64,000 bases of DNA from Oegoconia quadripuncta (Eukaryota; Arthropoda; Insecta; Lepidoptera; Autostichidae). Where the stretch lies: contig OX438753.1 in NCBI GenBank assembly GCA_949316235.1, forward strand, positions 22,934,801 to 22,998,800, given 5' to 3'. The translations under genes and the position numbers were made by a program. Shown piece by piece: positions 53,563 through 63,589 of the stretch. The notes below the pieces were generated by a model, which saw only the letters and a program-made list of their open reading frames with translations, did no database searches and was not told the origin of the DNA. Positions within the stretch are counted from its first letter, which is position 1. Each line of letters begins with the position of its first letter.

Positions 53563-54126
53563 CGCCTCCGTGGCTCAATGTAAACAACATTGGTTTTACG
53601 ATTCGGATGTCGCGGGTTCGATCTCCAGCGGGATACATGTTTAAGTATTATTTATGTATATAATATATATGTATAAATGTATGGTTTTAGTTTTTTGTTT
53701 ATTAAATAAGTAATTGATTATGTAGGTATTTCATATCTGCATCCGTATTTTGCACAACCTGCCTGTTCTATAGAGTTATACTCCTACACCCAAAGGTTGC
53801 CTGGAAGAGATCGCTTTTAGTGATAAGGCCGCCTAATTGTACTCTTATCAGTATTGTGTTTTGTAAAATGTATGTCCTCCTTTTGTACAATAAAGTGTAT
53901 TTGTATTGTATTGTATTGTATTAAGTACTCGGTTTGGTTGGTGGTAGGGCATTTTAAATGTCCGCCTGGGTAGCTACCACCTTCTTATCTAAATCTGCCG
54001 CCAAGCAGCAATGTTAATAGCATTGTTGTGTTCCGGTTGTCAGAGATCGGATAGCCAGTCCCCCAAATGTGTTGGGGTTTCCGGGTCAGTACGCTTACAC
54101 CTTCGACCTCATCTTCACTTAACGTC
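53563..54126 (+). mobile_element. SINE-A interrupted by a LINE 3' end
   Basis: Head 53563-53647 with CCTCCGTGGCTCAATG and GGTTCGATCTCC. Body and 3' end 53921-54126 continue exactly where the head stops (TTAAGTACTCGGTTTGGTTG). The 3' tail after TTAACGTCAG is missing. Confidence 0.8.
53648..53920 (+). mobile_element. LINE 3' end inserted in SINE-A (TSD TTAAGTA)
   Basis: Perfect 7-bp duplications TTAAGTA at 53641-53647 and 53921-53927 define a 273-bp insert. It contains CCCAAAGGTTGCCTGGAAGA, the hairpin ATCGCT-TTT-AGTGAT (53810-53824), AAGGCCGCC, CAATAAAGTGTATTTG and (TATTG)n. It is non-coding and severely 5'-truncated. This copy fixes the 3' terminus of the family. Confidence 0.85.
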
Positions 54127-54509
54127 AGTTCAAAGAAAAAAGTGTGCGTGTACTGTAATATATATTATAAAACAAGAGTATATATTATAAAACATAAGTG
54201 TTTATCGAAAAGAATGTGTACCATGGTAGAGACCAAGCCTCCACCTTAACCACTTCCCCGACCAAATTCATTCGGAGTTCGTCAAGCTACCAATGCTTCC
54301 ACTTTGTATTTTGAAAAATTTCACAATTTTCGGTGGCCACCGTCATCCGTTTTAATGATTGTAGATAATCTGAGTAAAACAAAACCATTTGCAGTATTTT
54401 GAAATAAGGAATCTAAATCAACTACCTACAGCTTGACAATCGTGGTTTTCCCTGTCACGGCTTTGTTTATGAAATAGACCAGATGTGTTTTTATACCGCA
54501 AACAGTATC

Positions 54510-54800
54510 TCTTGGTCTACGGTGCTGTGTGATTTCGGCACTCAAATAAGAACTAACTCTTCCCGTGGATTTCGTAAAAGGCGCACAAGGGACTTTGCAT
54601 CAAAAACATCTATAGATTTGTACGTTTCAACGGCGGGCTCACCACATGTCACGTGTGCATTTCTGTATATTCCTTAAAGTGAACCGTGGATGAACAGTGA
54701 AGATTTATTTAATCATTAATCTTTAACACCCAAACGCTAATGTTTGGGATATCACTGACCACCCCATTTGGGATAAAGGTCGTGACTTTATGTATACTAT
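54510..54800 (-). mobile_element. LR repeat copy
   Basis: In minus orientation: GTGCTGTGTGATTTCGGCAC, CCCGTGGATTTCGTAAAAGG, CATGTCACGTGTGCATTTCT, GAACCGTGGATGAACAGTGA and GACCACCCCATTTGGGATAA, full length and diverged. Confidence 0.65.
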
Positions 54801-55194
54801 AATGTATGTTTTGGTCTAGATCTACCTAGACGATATTATAAGCATTTGAACGACACTTCCGCTGATCTTCTTTATAAATCTTGTAAAGTATTAACAATCC
54901 GATCATTATTTGTTATAAATATCGTACTTAAAAAGCACAGAAGTCTTCCATATAGCACTGAAATTATTAACAAAAGACGAAACGATATAGTTTGCCCTAA
55001 CAACGCAGGAACAAAACATGCATTTTCCTGTGTTCCTAGGACCACTTCTTTATAATAGATTAAAGGCAAAAGCTGCCATGTACCACGTGACCTACAGTCA
55101 TAATAAGAAATTACTACAAGATTTTCTTCAAAATTTGACCTACGAGTATACAGAAACGTTATTGACTATCTTGAAGTAATCGTTAAGCATAGAT
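54801..55194. other. No gene recognised
   Basis: Overlapping short frames on both strands (54846-55069) have no features. Confidence 0.35.
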
Positions 55195-55199
55195 TTATT

Positions 55200-55440
55200 C
55201 TGTATATAGATAGATAGATGGATAAGCATTTATTTGCATCCATATACACACATAACAAATTTTACATATGAAAAATACAACTAAAACAATAAAACACAAG
55301 TACAGAAACAAACAAACATTATGTGTGTGCCGCAGTATACAAAAAGGCTACAGCTCAGTGTATGGATTTGCCCGAGGCGGGCAAAACACTGGTATTCTGC
55401 TGAAACCTGAGGGTTGGTCGTGGGACAAATGGAATGTTGA
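55200..55440 (-). mobile_element. LINE 3' UTR, antisense (probable)
   Basis: On the minus strand it ends GGATGCAAATAAATGCTTATCC followed by (ATCT)n at 55203-55216. It has a simple tail, an AATAAA, and no coding part. Confidence 0.4.
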
Positions 55441-55554
55441 AATGTGTTTGGTGTTATCAAATTAAAACTAACGTTATTGGTAAAAGAATCTATATATAGT
55501 ATATCTACTTTATTTATAGATTTTTACTTTATATCTATATGATTATATTATTTT

Positions 55555-55700
55555 AGTCATGGAAGCCCTAGCTTCGCCTGAAACACAGAATCTTCGTAGT
55601 TCAGGCACTAGTGTTACAGTTGCAATTAAGTATTATTATATGTAGATTTTATGTTTACACCATAAGAATTAATAAAATTTATTTGATTTGATTGATTTCA
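55555..55700 (+). mobile_element. LINE 3' end, TTGATT tail (probable)
   Basis: GCACTAGTGTTACAGTTGCA, then GAATTAATAAAATTTATTTG and ATTTGATTGATTTC. The polyA-like signal followed by a TTGATT simple tail is like those of L-II. Confidence 0.4.
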
Positions 55701-55767
55701 TAAAATATTATCGAGATTTTGTAGTTATAGCTGTGATAGCAATCAATCGTTTAAGGCTTCTTCATTA

Positions 55768-56109
55768 TACAGGGTGTCCCTGGAAGTATGGATCAAATCG
55801 AACAGGGGCATGGGGAAGGTCATTCCCAAACTTAAGCTGAAAAAAAAAAATAAAAAAAAAATAAAAAAAAATAAGAAAAAAAAATTAATTAATTATTTTT
55901 AATTAAAAAATTAAGCTGATAGCTTTGCTAGTTTTCTTTTAAAAAATTTTTTTGTATAAGCACTATTCGATAATATGAAAATGTAAAAAAATGATCATAA
56001 CTTTTGAACCGTCAAAAATGGCACCGACATTCATAGGGTTAAAAAGTTTGGGAATGACCTTCCCCATGCCCCTGTTCGATTTGATCCATACTTCCAGGGA
56101 CACCCTGTA
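55768..56109. mobile_element. MITE with 66-bp perfect TIRs, TSD TTA
   Basis: The first 66 bases (55768-55833, starting TACAGGGTGTCCCTGGAAGT) are the exact reverse complement of the last 66 (56044-56109). TTA flanks both sides (55765-55767, 56110-56112). The 342-bp element has an A-rich interior and no ORF. A 3-bp TTA duplication suits PIF/Harbinger, but ACAGGGTGTCCC ends also occur elsewhere, so the superfamily is open. Perfect arms suggest recent insertion or pairing-based correction. Confidence 0.8.
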
Positions 56110-56112
56110 TTA

Positions 56113-56190
56113 GTCTTACTGACATGAACTAATGTAGTTAAACAAGTCTAACACGGTTAGTCTTAGATGGGTGGCCACTTATGACTTTTT
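56113..56190 (+). pseudogene. 5S-rRNA-like fragment, second copy
   Basis: GTAGTTAAACAAGTC (about 56134-56148), then ACGGTTAGTCTTAGATGGGTGGCC (about 56153-56176, given in two parts: ACGGTTAGTC, TTAGATGGGTGGCC), parallels the 5S order GAAGTTAAGCAACGTC...CGGTTAGTACTTGGATGGGTGACC. It abuts the MITE directly. It is followed by ACTTTTTTGTACCTCGCATG, unlike 5S. It could be a 5S-derived SINE head. Confidence 0.55.
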
Positions 56191-56359
56191 TGTACCTCGC
56201 ATGTGAATGGGGTCAAGCGCTAACAACTGCATTCCAGAGTGTGAAATATTTACAAGAATAGGTATGTACAGTAGGCTTCAGAAGTGCATACCTACCAGCA
56301 TTCAATGTTTAAAGAAAAATACCTTTAATTCATATGCTATAGAACAAAGTTTAGTAATA

Positions 56360-56432
56360 AATATGTGCATTGAATTATCCCAGATGAGGTGGTCAGAGAT
56401 ATCCCAAGCGTTTGGTTGTTCCAAACATTAAT
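56360..56432 (+). mobile_element. LR fragment
   Basis: CCAGATGAGGTGGTCAGAGA, TATCCCAAGCGTTTGGTTGT and TCCAAACATTAATCG are LR sequence cut off by a (TTTA)n tail at 56433. Confidence 0.55.
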
Positions 56433-56760
56433 CGTTCGTTTATTTATTTATTTTCGGGAAACTGACAGTCGTTACATGATAATGTAAAGTAGAACAAAAT
56501 AGTCATTGCATAGACAGAAATAGTCTCCACAGATAGTCATACACAGAAACACAGCAAATATGTGTTTGGGCAATAGTACATTTTATGATATTTAATTTAA
56601 TGTAAGAAGCGTTACAGGATTAGCAGATAATATTTAGATCTGTACAGGTAAATGTATGAATATTAAATATATGTAACATTAGTAATAATAATACAATATA
56701 ATACATTATATATTTATTTATTTACCAAGTTTATAACTATCATTACAGATTACTCCAATG
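56433..56760 (-). mobile_element. LINE 3' tails with (TTTA)n, antisense
   Basis: (TTTA)n at 56436-56452 followed by TTCGGGAAACTGACAGTCGT-TACATGATAATG resembles the L-IV end at 44551. A second (TTTA)n at 56708-56722 with CAAGTTTATAACTATCATTAC follows. Both look like minus-strand LINE tails; coding parts are absent. Confidence 0.4.
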
Positions 56761-56969
56761 CGATAGTTAACTAATGACAATGATGTATACCAACTATATC
56801 TACCTATACTAAATAACATTACAAATAACGCGACTTTTTGAAATTCGCTCATACAGCATATGACAATATCTGTTCTGTCTGCTATCTCATTGAGTGTATG
56901 TAGTGCTCGTGTCATTGGCCCTTTATTTAAAAGATTAGTATTGCCTCTTGGTACTTTAAATAGTCGAAG

Positions 56970-56996
56970 ATATATATATATATATATATATATATG
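56970..56996. repeat. (TA)n microsatellite
   Basis: An uninterrupted run of about 13 TA units ending in TATATGTGATAAG. Confidence 0.9.
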
Positions 56997-57111
56997 TGAT
57001 AAGTAAATAAAGAAATAAACGTAAACATCTACGGAGAAATGATTGACGGAGGATTCTTAAATATGCACACATAATATTATGTATATAAATGTTCTATCAA
57101 GTCTCAATTAA

Positions 57112-57320
57112 GTTTAATTCTTGAAACCATATCCACAGTTCATCTTTAGAAATTTACAGAAATACGCACGTGACAGGAGGGCGAGCCCTTCGCTGTTAAA
57201 ATGTACAAATCGATTGATATTTTTTGGTGGAATGACCATTAGTCGCCTTAACGACACCCACGGGAAAAGACGGGTTGGTTCTGTTCTTTCTATGTGGCGA
57301 GCCACACAGTGTTCAATGAC
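57112..57320 (+). mobile_element. LR repeat copy
   Basis: ATATCCACAGTTCATCTTTA, CGCACGTGACAGGAGGGCGA, the core TTAGTCGCCTTAACGACACC, CACGGGAAAAGACGGGTTGG and GAGCCACACAGTG are in standard order. The left third is missing. Confidence 0.65.
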
Positions 57321-57593
57321 TTCCATACACATTCACCTTATATGTTACCAAAGGACGTTAAACCCTTCACCCCAAGGGACATCGTACACGCAGGCCGTCT
57401 AAACTGACGAATTTTAAACGGAGGGGATGGCACAACAGAGTGCATAGTAGGACATTGTCCCTGTCCTCTGTCATTTAATAATAATATAAATAAATATTAT
57501 AAATAAATATAACAATTATCTAATCCCAAACTATGGATGGATGTACAGTCTAAAACAAATAAATGTTTACAGGCATACATAATACTAATTAAA

Positions 57594-57790
57594 TTTGACG
57601 ATCGATTGGTGTAGTTCATGTTGTTGTATGAACATTTATTCCTGAGTCATGGATGTTTATATAAATATTTATGTATGTTTATCCGTTATCTAGTATCCAT
57701 AGCACAAGCTTTGCTTAGTTTGGGACTAGATGATTGTTCCGAAGTATTGTCCGAAATATTTATTATTTATTATTATTATTATAAATTTTC
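57594..57790 (+). mobile_element. SINE-B lacking its B box
   Basis: GACGATCGATTGGTGTAGT is followed directly by TGTATGAACATTTATTCC, so the anticodon-to-B-box segment is deleted. The rest (TTATCTAGTATCCATAGCAC, ACTAGATGATTG) and an (ATT)n tail are intact. Confidence 0.65.
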
Positions 57791-58055
57791 TGAGCAATTC
57801 TTGAATTTATTTGGATATTTTTTTACTAAGTTCTACAATATGATAAAGTAATATTCGTGATTTTCTGAGTAAGCTTTGTATTATGTAGGCCTGTATAGGT
57901 TTCTTTGTTTTAGACTGTACTATGGATGGGTACAGTCAACTGCAAAATAAAGGCAATAGAGAACAATGTAATAAAGAATTGAATTGAAATGTGACCTAAT
58001 TTTTAAGTAACAATTAATTTCAATGAATGCCTACATTTTTATATCTAATCTAATT

Positions 58056-58280
58056 TCTAACTAATATTATTAAAGCGAAAGTTTGGGTGTTTGTTTGTTT
58101 ATTTGTTTGTTGCACAATTACGGTGATACGTATGAACAGATTTGGATGAAATTTGGTAAATCGATAACTCTGAATTAAAATAAGTATAGGTCAAGTGAGT
58201 AGTTTCCGCAGGATATAAATTGAACATATTATCCGCGATACAGTCATTCCACTCAGGCGGAGCCGCGGACGGGAAGCTAG
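58056..58280 (+). mobile_element. Helitron-like element, both ends present
   Basis: TCTAACTAATATTATTAAAG to GCGGACGGGAAGCTAG followed by T. The body has GGTGATACGTATGAACAGAT and CATATTATCCGCGATACAGT. 225 bp, non-coding. The base before the 5' TC is T, not A. Confidence 0.65.
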
Positions 58281-58348
58281 TAAGGTCATATTTTTATTTG
58301 CATATAACAAATTCTCATAAATGTAGTGACATTTATTGATAGATAAAG

Positions 58349-58456
58349 GTGTCGATTCGGATGTACACCAACTACGAAGTTTTGGAGTAGTGCCGTCGCA
58401 TCGTACTTTAAAACTGGTTTTAGTTTAGTTTATTTGGTGTACATCCGAATCGACAC
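58349..58456. mobile_element. 108-bp foldback element, TSD TAAAG
   Basis: A 23-bp perfect inverted repeat (58349-58371 and 58434-58456, beginning GTGTCGATTCGGATGTACAC) encloses 62 bp. TAAAG occurs immediately outside both ends (58344-58348, 58457-58461). It is a minimal MITE with no coding capacity and no second copy here. Confidence 0.7.
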
Positions 58457-58825
58457 TAAAGTCTACATTATTTGAGCTGGAAATGCATGTATGCATTTGT
58501 GAACCCGCTTCTACTTACAGTATTACTCACATAAACTTTATTTACCACGTTGTGTGCAGTTTTAATTAGTTCTATATCTGTATACTCGGCAGGGTGTGCT
58601 TTTTGCGTCTGACAGGCACGAACCTTGCACGTCACGCTACCTGATGGTCTTTTTCCACTTAGAAATTAATCAAAACCTTTTGTTTATTATTCCAACATAG
58701 CAAGTGTTACGTGGAAAATTGTGAGCGGATTTGCTTAGGACATTCAGTTCTCCCCCTCGTAACAGTCGCATTGGTGTGGAGCGACCATATCTATAATCAC
58801 TAATCGAACACTGATATCCTATTCA

Positions 58826-59160
58826 TCATCATCATCAACAGCCACAAATCTCCACTGCTGAATATAAAACCTTATGGATTCCCAGAGCGAGCAGTTGAAA
58901 GCGGACTGCAATGTCCTTTAGCAAGTCCTCCGTCCTTTCAGGTGGACATTCCATGTTGCGTTAGTCTGCTCTGGAACTTGAAAAACCCAGCATCATCAGT
59001 TCCTAGCCTTGTCCATTGCCATTTCAAGTTACTAATCTGTTGGGGTTTGTCGGTAACATTGGTTCTTCCACGGATTTCTTCATTCTTGATTTGATCTCGA
59101 ACATCGTCTTCTCCTTAGCTCGTTGTGTGACTGTCAGTTTTCTTATGAAGCATATAGTCA
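58826..59160 (-). pseudogene. R-IV RTE-like LINE C terminus, (ATG)n tail
   Basis: The minus strand encodes RDQIKNEEIRGRTNVTDKPQ and QISNLKWQWTR followed by damaged sequence and a (GATGAT)n tail at 58828-58840. The order matches RTE-like C-terminal regions (RIR-N-x-E-I-R-x-R-T, L-K-W-x-W). Several frameshifts. Pieces of the same 3' end may lie at 26218-26575. Confidence 0.65.
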
Positions 59161-59721
59161 CACACCACCATGTTATAGTACTGTAATTCGTCGAAATTTC
59201 TTTGAACTCGAATTCTATCGCAAATAGCTGTTGAGATTGGAAATTGGATATTTGGAATTGTTGGTCTTCGATGTATTTATCCCGTGAGAGAGCAGACTTC
59301 TCACTTAAAGATCAATGGCTTCTAGAACTCCTCAGAGATCGTATTATCACGTAGTATCCTTTTAAAATTCAAACAAAATCAGCAGGGAGGAATACCGTTA
59401 AAATTAAAAACACCACACGCAGCTGTTCTTCGCTGAAAGCAAATGACCATTTAGTGATGCACGCATATTCACGCCCAGATTCACTCACTCACTATCACGT
59501 ATTAGTGCCCTCCATACATCGAAATGCATTGTCAAGAAAGCTGATTCATAGCGATGTAAACAGAAACATTCTAAACAGTTGCGAGGGTTGTTATTATTTT
59601 GGGGTTGTATTTTTTCTCATTTAATAGCAAATTTTATCATTCTGCCTACATTGTGACGAACGCTATGCACGCCACTTAAGTGTCTGATATATTTCACTAC
59701 AGCTACTGAATAACGCTTGTC
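59161..59721. other. No gene recognised
   Basis: May include further upstream R-IV sequence to about 59240, too decayed to read. Otherwise unplaced. Confidence 0.3.
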
Positions 59722-59965
59722 AATTCCCAGGAGGGTAATATTTAGTACTTAGTTTAGTTGGTTAATTGGCATTTTTGAATGCACGCAAGGCCAGCTACCC
59801 CCAATGTTATCTATGTAGTGGCTCTAAGAGATATAATATTATCAATCTTCCAAATAAGTTTCGAAAGAGCGTATTTCTACCTTCGACCTCATCGTCATTT
59901 AACATCAGGTGTGACTGTGGCACATAATTAATATAGTACACAATTAATATAGTACTGACTGAGGT
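59722..59965 (+). mobile_element. SINE-A, degenerate
   Basis: GTACTTAGTTTAGTTGGTTA, GGCCAGCTACCCCCAATGTT, TTTCTACCTTCGACCTCATC, AACATCAGGTGTGACTG and, after a small duplication of AATTAATATAGTAC (59928-59956), TGACTGAGGTCAAGCCAGC. Confidence 0.55.
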
Positions 59966-60024
59966 CAAGCCAGCAAGTAAAGAGTTAGCATATTGCATAT
60001 AAACGAAAATATGACCTTCATTGT

Positions 60025-60270
60025 TACTTTCTTCTTCTTCTTCATGTTTAAAATCAAAATCTTTATCGATATAGTTACACTCTCCTTGATCTCCTGATAT
60101 GACATAATCAAATCAAATCAAAAATCAAATCAAAAATGTTTTATTTTGTAGGTACACAGGGTACACTTAAAATAGTCAGACATTATCTTCTCCTTCACTT
60201 GGTCTATGTACATATCCCCGAGATCTACTTCTTTTCCTTTTCCCTGTTATTTTACCATCGAATTACCAAC
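60025..60270 (-). pseudogene. R-III RTE-like LINE C terminus, split by a 70-bp insert
   Basis: 60179-60270 (minus) encodes a basic KITGKRKRSRSRG-like stretch and, in a shifted phase, YIDQVKEKI. 60025-60108 continues with MSYQEIKESVT and ends in a (GAA)n-rich tail as at 26112. The order equals the other two R-III copies. The insert at 60109-60178 separates the pieces. Confidence 0.55.
60109..60178 (-). mobile_element. 70-bp LINE tail insert (near-perfect 8-bp TSD)
   Basis: GACATAAT (60101-60108) and GACATTAT (60179-60186) flank only 70 bp: on the minus strand, GTGTACCTACAAAATAAAAC followed by (TTTGAT)n. It is an extremely 5'-truncated LINE retrocopy, essentially its polyA signal and tail. Confidence 0.6.
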
Positions 60271-60613
60271 AGCTTTAGTTCTATTGCCAAATTATAACTT
60301 TAATGATATATTTGTAAAAACAGGTTTTTCGTTTTTCATTCAGTAATTAATAATCACTTCCTGAAAGAATGCATTGCCCTTTAGAACAAAATTCCAAACT
60401 GCAAATTATAGTATCTGTTGCTCGTCTTTCGTTAGAGACTAATACGTTTTAGGGTACGGACCTCAAAAGGAAAAACGGAACAAAGAATATTTATGTAACG
60501 TGCAAAATGTGACACCCCCAAAAAGGTTTAATTAGAACGTGATTGTGTGAAAATGGATACCGTTGAAAAATTTTCACACATAAGATGAATCTTAATTAAT
60601 TTTAGGGATTATT

Positions 60614-60768
60614 CAACACCCCTATTTCACGAACGTGACAGTTGTAAGTTACAATTCGGGCTACATTACTGAGAATATGAGGCGACATGTTAATATCTAA
60701 GCAATATGTTTAAACATTTCCAGCAATGTATGAACTGTCATTGAAAATAACAATTGTAACTTTGTGAA
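60614..60768. mobile_element. Possible MITE with imperfect TIRs
   Basis: CCCTATTTCACGAACGTGAC...GTTACAATT at the left and AACAATTGTAACTTTGTGAA-ATTGG at the right are imperfectly inverted. An ACAGTT / AACTGT pair sits inside. No target-site duplication was read. Confidence 0.3.
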
Positions 60769-61751
60769 ATTGGTCAGAGTCCTGTGCGATAAGATGTCCT
60801 GTGATATAAGTAAGAATGTCATTTTCGCCATTTATATGTACAATAATTTATTTAATATAGGAGTGTCTCCCGGAACTATTACAAAAAACCCTAGAAATCA
60901 AAAATATGAAAAATAAATGAGGTACCCAGTATCGTACATATTGGTGTGGTTTCGTTCGACATACAATTAAACTAAATTTAGATTAGTCTATTTATATTGA
61001 CTACGAGCACGCAGAAAAGACGACTGACATTATGAGTCCTGTCACTTCGTCCAAAACTCATAACCTCAAATCGTTTTAATATTTTTTTAACCCCTGGACG
61101 AAATACTACTTGGGTGTGGTTGTGCGTGTGTCCTATTTTATACATTACCCTGTTTTTAACTTCGCCGTAGTCGGGTAATATTGTAAATATGAGTATTTAT
61201 TTAACAATTTTATATTATTAGCTCGTCAGCCCGAAAAAGACTACACAAAAAAATATGAATGCTGAATAGCCATTCCTACACTTTAGGAAACCTTATACCA
61301 ATGTGAATGATACTATGAATAGTTTTCTCTTTAACCCAGAACCCTCCAAACACAAGCCGCTCGTACTTAACCCACTTTTTTACAGAAAACTCAATTTATG
61401 TAGAATCAAAGTCCAACGTGATTGCGTGCGCGACAGTCTTATTAAAAAACTGTACTTGTAGTTGTCGAAGATTCTCATAACGGCCGTCCAGAAATAGCTG
61501 GAGTATAGTGGATATTTATACCAATGCCCGTGAGCCATCTGATGACGCTGCGAGGAAGGCCGGCACTTGTCGACCACGATATGATTCAGATCGTTTAAAA
61601 GATGATTTATAGCAAACTGTTCGGTGTTTTTAGCAGACTTCAAACAACGTCGATCGGATAAATAAATAAGTGAGAAATACAAATAACTGGGATGGCGATG
61701 GTGGTGAAAAGTATCGAAACAATTTTGAATCCATAGATTATAACCACAAAA
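60769..61751. other. No gene recognised
   Basis: 61380-61740 lies under a long minus-strand open frame, but its composition and residues are not convincingly protein-like. No other feature. Confidence 0.3.
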
Positions 61752-62000
61752 ATGGTTTGGTATGGACATGTTATGAGGAGGGATGAAACACATGTTACTA
61801 AGGGGGTGATGAGTATGGATGTCGATGGTTGAAAAGGAAGAGGAACACCACGGAAAAGATGGATTGTATGAAGAGTGATATGAATGAAAATGTCGTGAAT
61901 GATAAGGTAACTGCTGACAGAGGATATTGGAAGAGAAGGTCGTACTGCGCCAACCCCCATTAATTGCTAGGGCAGAAGCAGTGCAAGAAGGTGATGATAA
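61752..62000 (+). pseudogene. R-II RTE-like LINE C terminus, second copy
   Basis: The plus strand reads VWYGHVMRRDETHVTKGVMS, then a stop at the position of a Trp/Lys codon, RGTPRKRW and a GYWKRRSYCANPH-like end, parallel to 22968-23196. The tail is GGTGATGATAAG. The plus-strand stop and a small deletion kill it. Confidence 0.65.
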
Positions 62001-62014
62001 GAATTTAACCATAG

Positions 62015-62420
62015 ATTGAATCCATTAAATATGGATACATTTTTTTGTGTAAAGTCCCTTCGACTTATTTGCACACACGGGAATACATACATAGGGGTAG
62101 GCAGATCGTCCACTTGCTACGATCCTGACATCACTGTTTAACTCCTTAATTACACTATTCCTGACTGTATCTTTCAAAGTCACCCACTCATACTTCTCAA
62201 TGATCATATTTCCAATGCATTAATTCTTCTTTCATTCTTCTTCTGCCATAATCCAGTTTTCACTTTCGTAAATCAGTGTTGGAACCAATAGCCTGCCATG
62301 AATAGCCAGTCAATTTTTTTTGAGCGCCATCTTGCTTCTCATATAGGCATGCAGTGCTCCATTCATTTGAGTTCTATTTCGTTTAACGTGCCGAATTCAC
62401 ATGATATATCTTTGAAACGG
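62015..62420 (-). pseudogene. R-I RTE-like LINE, rearranged copy
   Basis: Minus-strand blocks: LHAYMRSKMAL-like, NWLxxxGxLLVPTLIYxSEN-like across frameshifts, then EKYEWVTLKDTVRNSVIKEL. It jumps directly to RIVASGRSAYPY, the very C terminus, so roughly 85 codons are deleted internally. It converges tail-to-tail with R-II at 61752-62000. Confidence 0.55.
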
Positions 62421-62484
62421 CTGACCTGCATTGAAATATTATTTAAATTATTAGAATTTACATTTGTTTATTAAGATATTTCAG
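62421..62484. other. Spacer
   Basis: AT-rich, nothing seen. Confidence 0.5.
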
Positions 62485-62645
62485 TCTGTCGCAGTACTGT
62501 CTGTCACGGTACTGTCGATCGTAGTTATGCCTTTCGCATTAGTCTCTGTCGCAGTAGCGTCTATCGCAGTGTCTGTCGTTGTATCTTTCCTGTCGCAGCT
62601 CGGAACTGTCAGTCGGTCCCGTCGCATTTCAGTCTGGCGCAGTAA
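62485..62645 (+). repeat. 15-bp degenerate minisatellite
   Basis: Units in register: TCTGTCGCAGTACTG (62485), TCTGTCACGGTACTG (62500), TCGATCGTAGTTATG (62515), CCTTTCGCATTAGTC (62530), TCTGTCGCAGTAGCG (62545), then TCTATCGCAGTGTC and further decayed GTCGCAG-containing units to about 62645. The 15-bp period keeps frame, producing a Val/Ser-rich open frame (62464-62688) that I do not take for a gene. Confidence 0.7.
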
Positions 62646-62689
62646 ATCTTACACTCGTTTATTAGACATATTGTGGAGGCTCTTGTAGC

Positions 62690-63589
62690 TTCTTCTCAAT
62701 ATATATTAAAAATTTACGGTATTTGAACAGTGATAATTATGAATCTACATTGAAAAATAAATGCTTTTCGTTCTTCATTTTGATATTTTTGGGATTAGTT
62801 TTGATTATTTACATTTTCAGAGTGATTGTAATGTGTGTTCCAGAATGTGTTGCGAGAGTAACAGATTCAAAAAGCTTGGTTACACGTGGAGTCTAGATTG
62901 CTAGTATAAACATATTAAATAATGTTTAATTTTTATCCATATGCAACTGTTATATTTAGTTATTTGCACAATTAGTACATCTGTCCGACTCACAGTGACG
63001 GTGACGTAGACGTTGGGCTCCTCTGAAATTATTACAGCATTATGCTGAGACGTGGTTTTTAGACGTACATTTTTGACATCACACTGTACTCACCGCATTA
63101 GACAATCTCCCTGTTTTCTGTATATTATTTTAATTTTCTTGTCATTATTAATATTGTTGCTGTTACAATGTGGTTTCAAATAAATATACATGTCTAATTC
63201 ACTCTTTATAAATACCAACATTCTTTGTAAACGTGAATGTAGCAATTCTAGTACCTAAACATATTCAGGAAGTACATGAAGAATTTCTTTTTTCTTCGAA
63301 GTAGGCAAATGAAAGTAACCTATTTGCATCAGACAGTTTATTAGGGGAAATTGCATTACCTCCGGAGAAATTGTAATTTAAACATCAAAGAAATTCGGCT
63401 ATTTCCTTTTACCTTCAGGAACTTTGGTCGGCTCCGAACTTAGGAGTACCCACACAATATTGGATTTTACAACACACCCATAAAGATGAATAGATTTGTT
63501 TTACGTTGAGTATTAGGATGAACATGTTAATTTCAAACAGTCGAATAAGATTTGCTTTGCTTTTGATTTGCACACAATTAGCTGCTAAA
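62690..63589. other. No gene recognised
   Basis: AT-rich unplaced sequence. Confidence 0.4.

Noticed and set aside
61380..62012. Longest open frame in the window (210 aa, minus strand) as a gene
   Set aside because: Its first 85 or so residues are the antisense of the R-II LINE at 61752-62000. The rest is His/Ser/Tyr-rich with no domain, biased codon use or splice context.
62464..62688. 74-aa Val/Ser-rich membrane-like protein
   Set aside because: Produced by a 15-bp minisatellite; no start context or regulatory signals.
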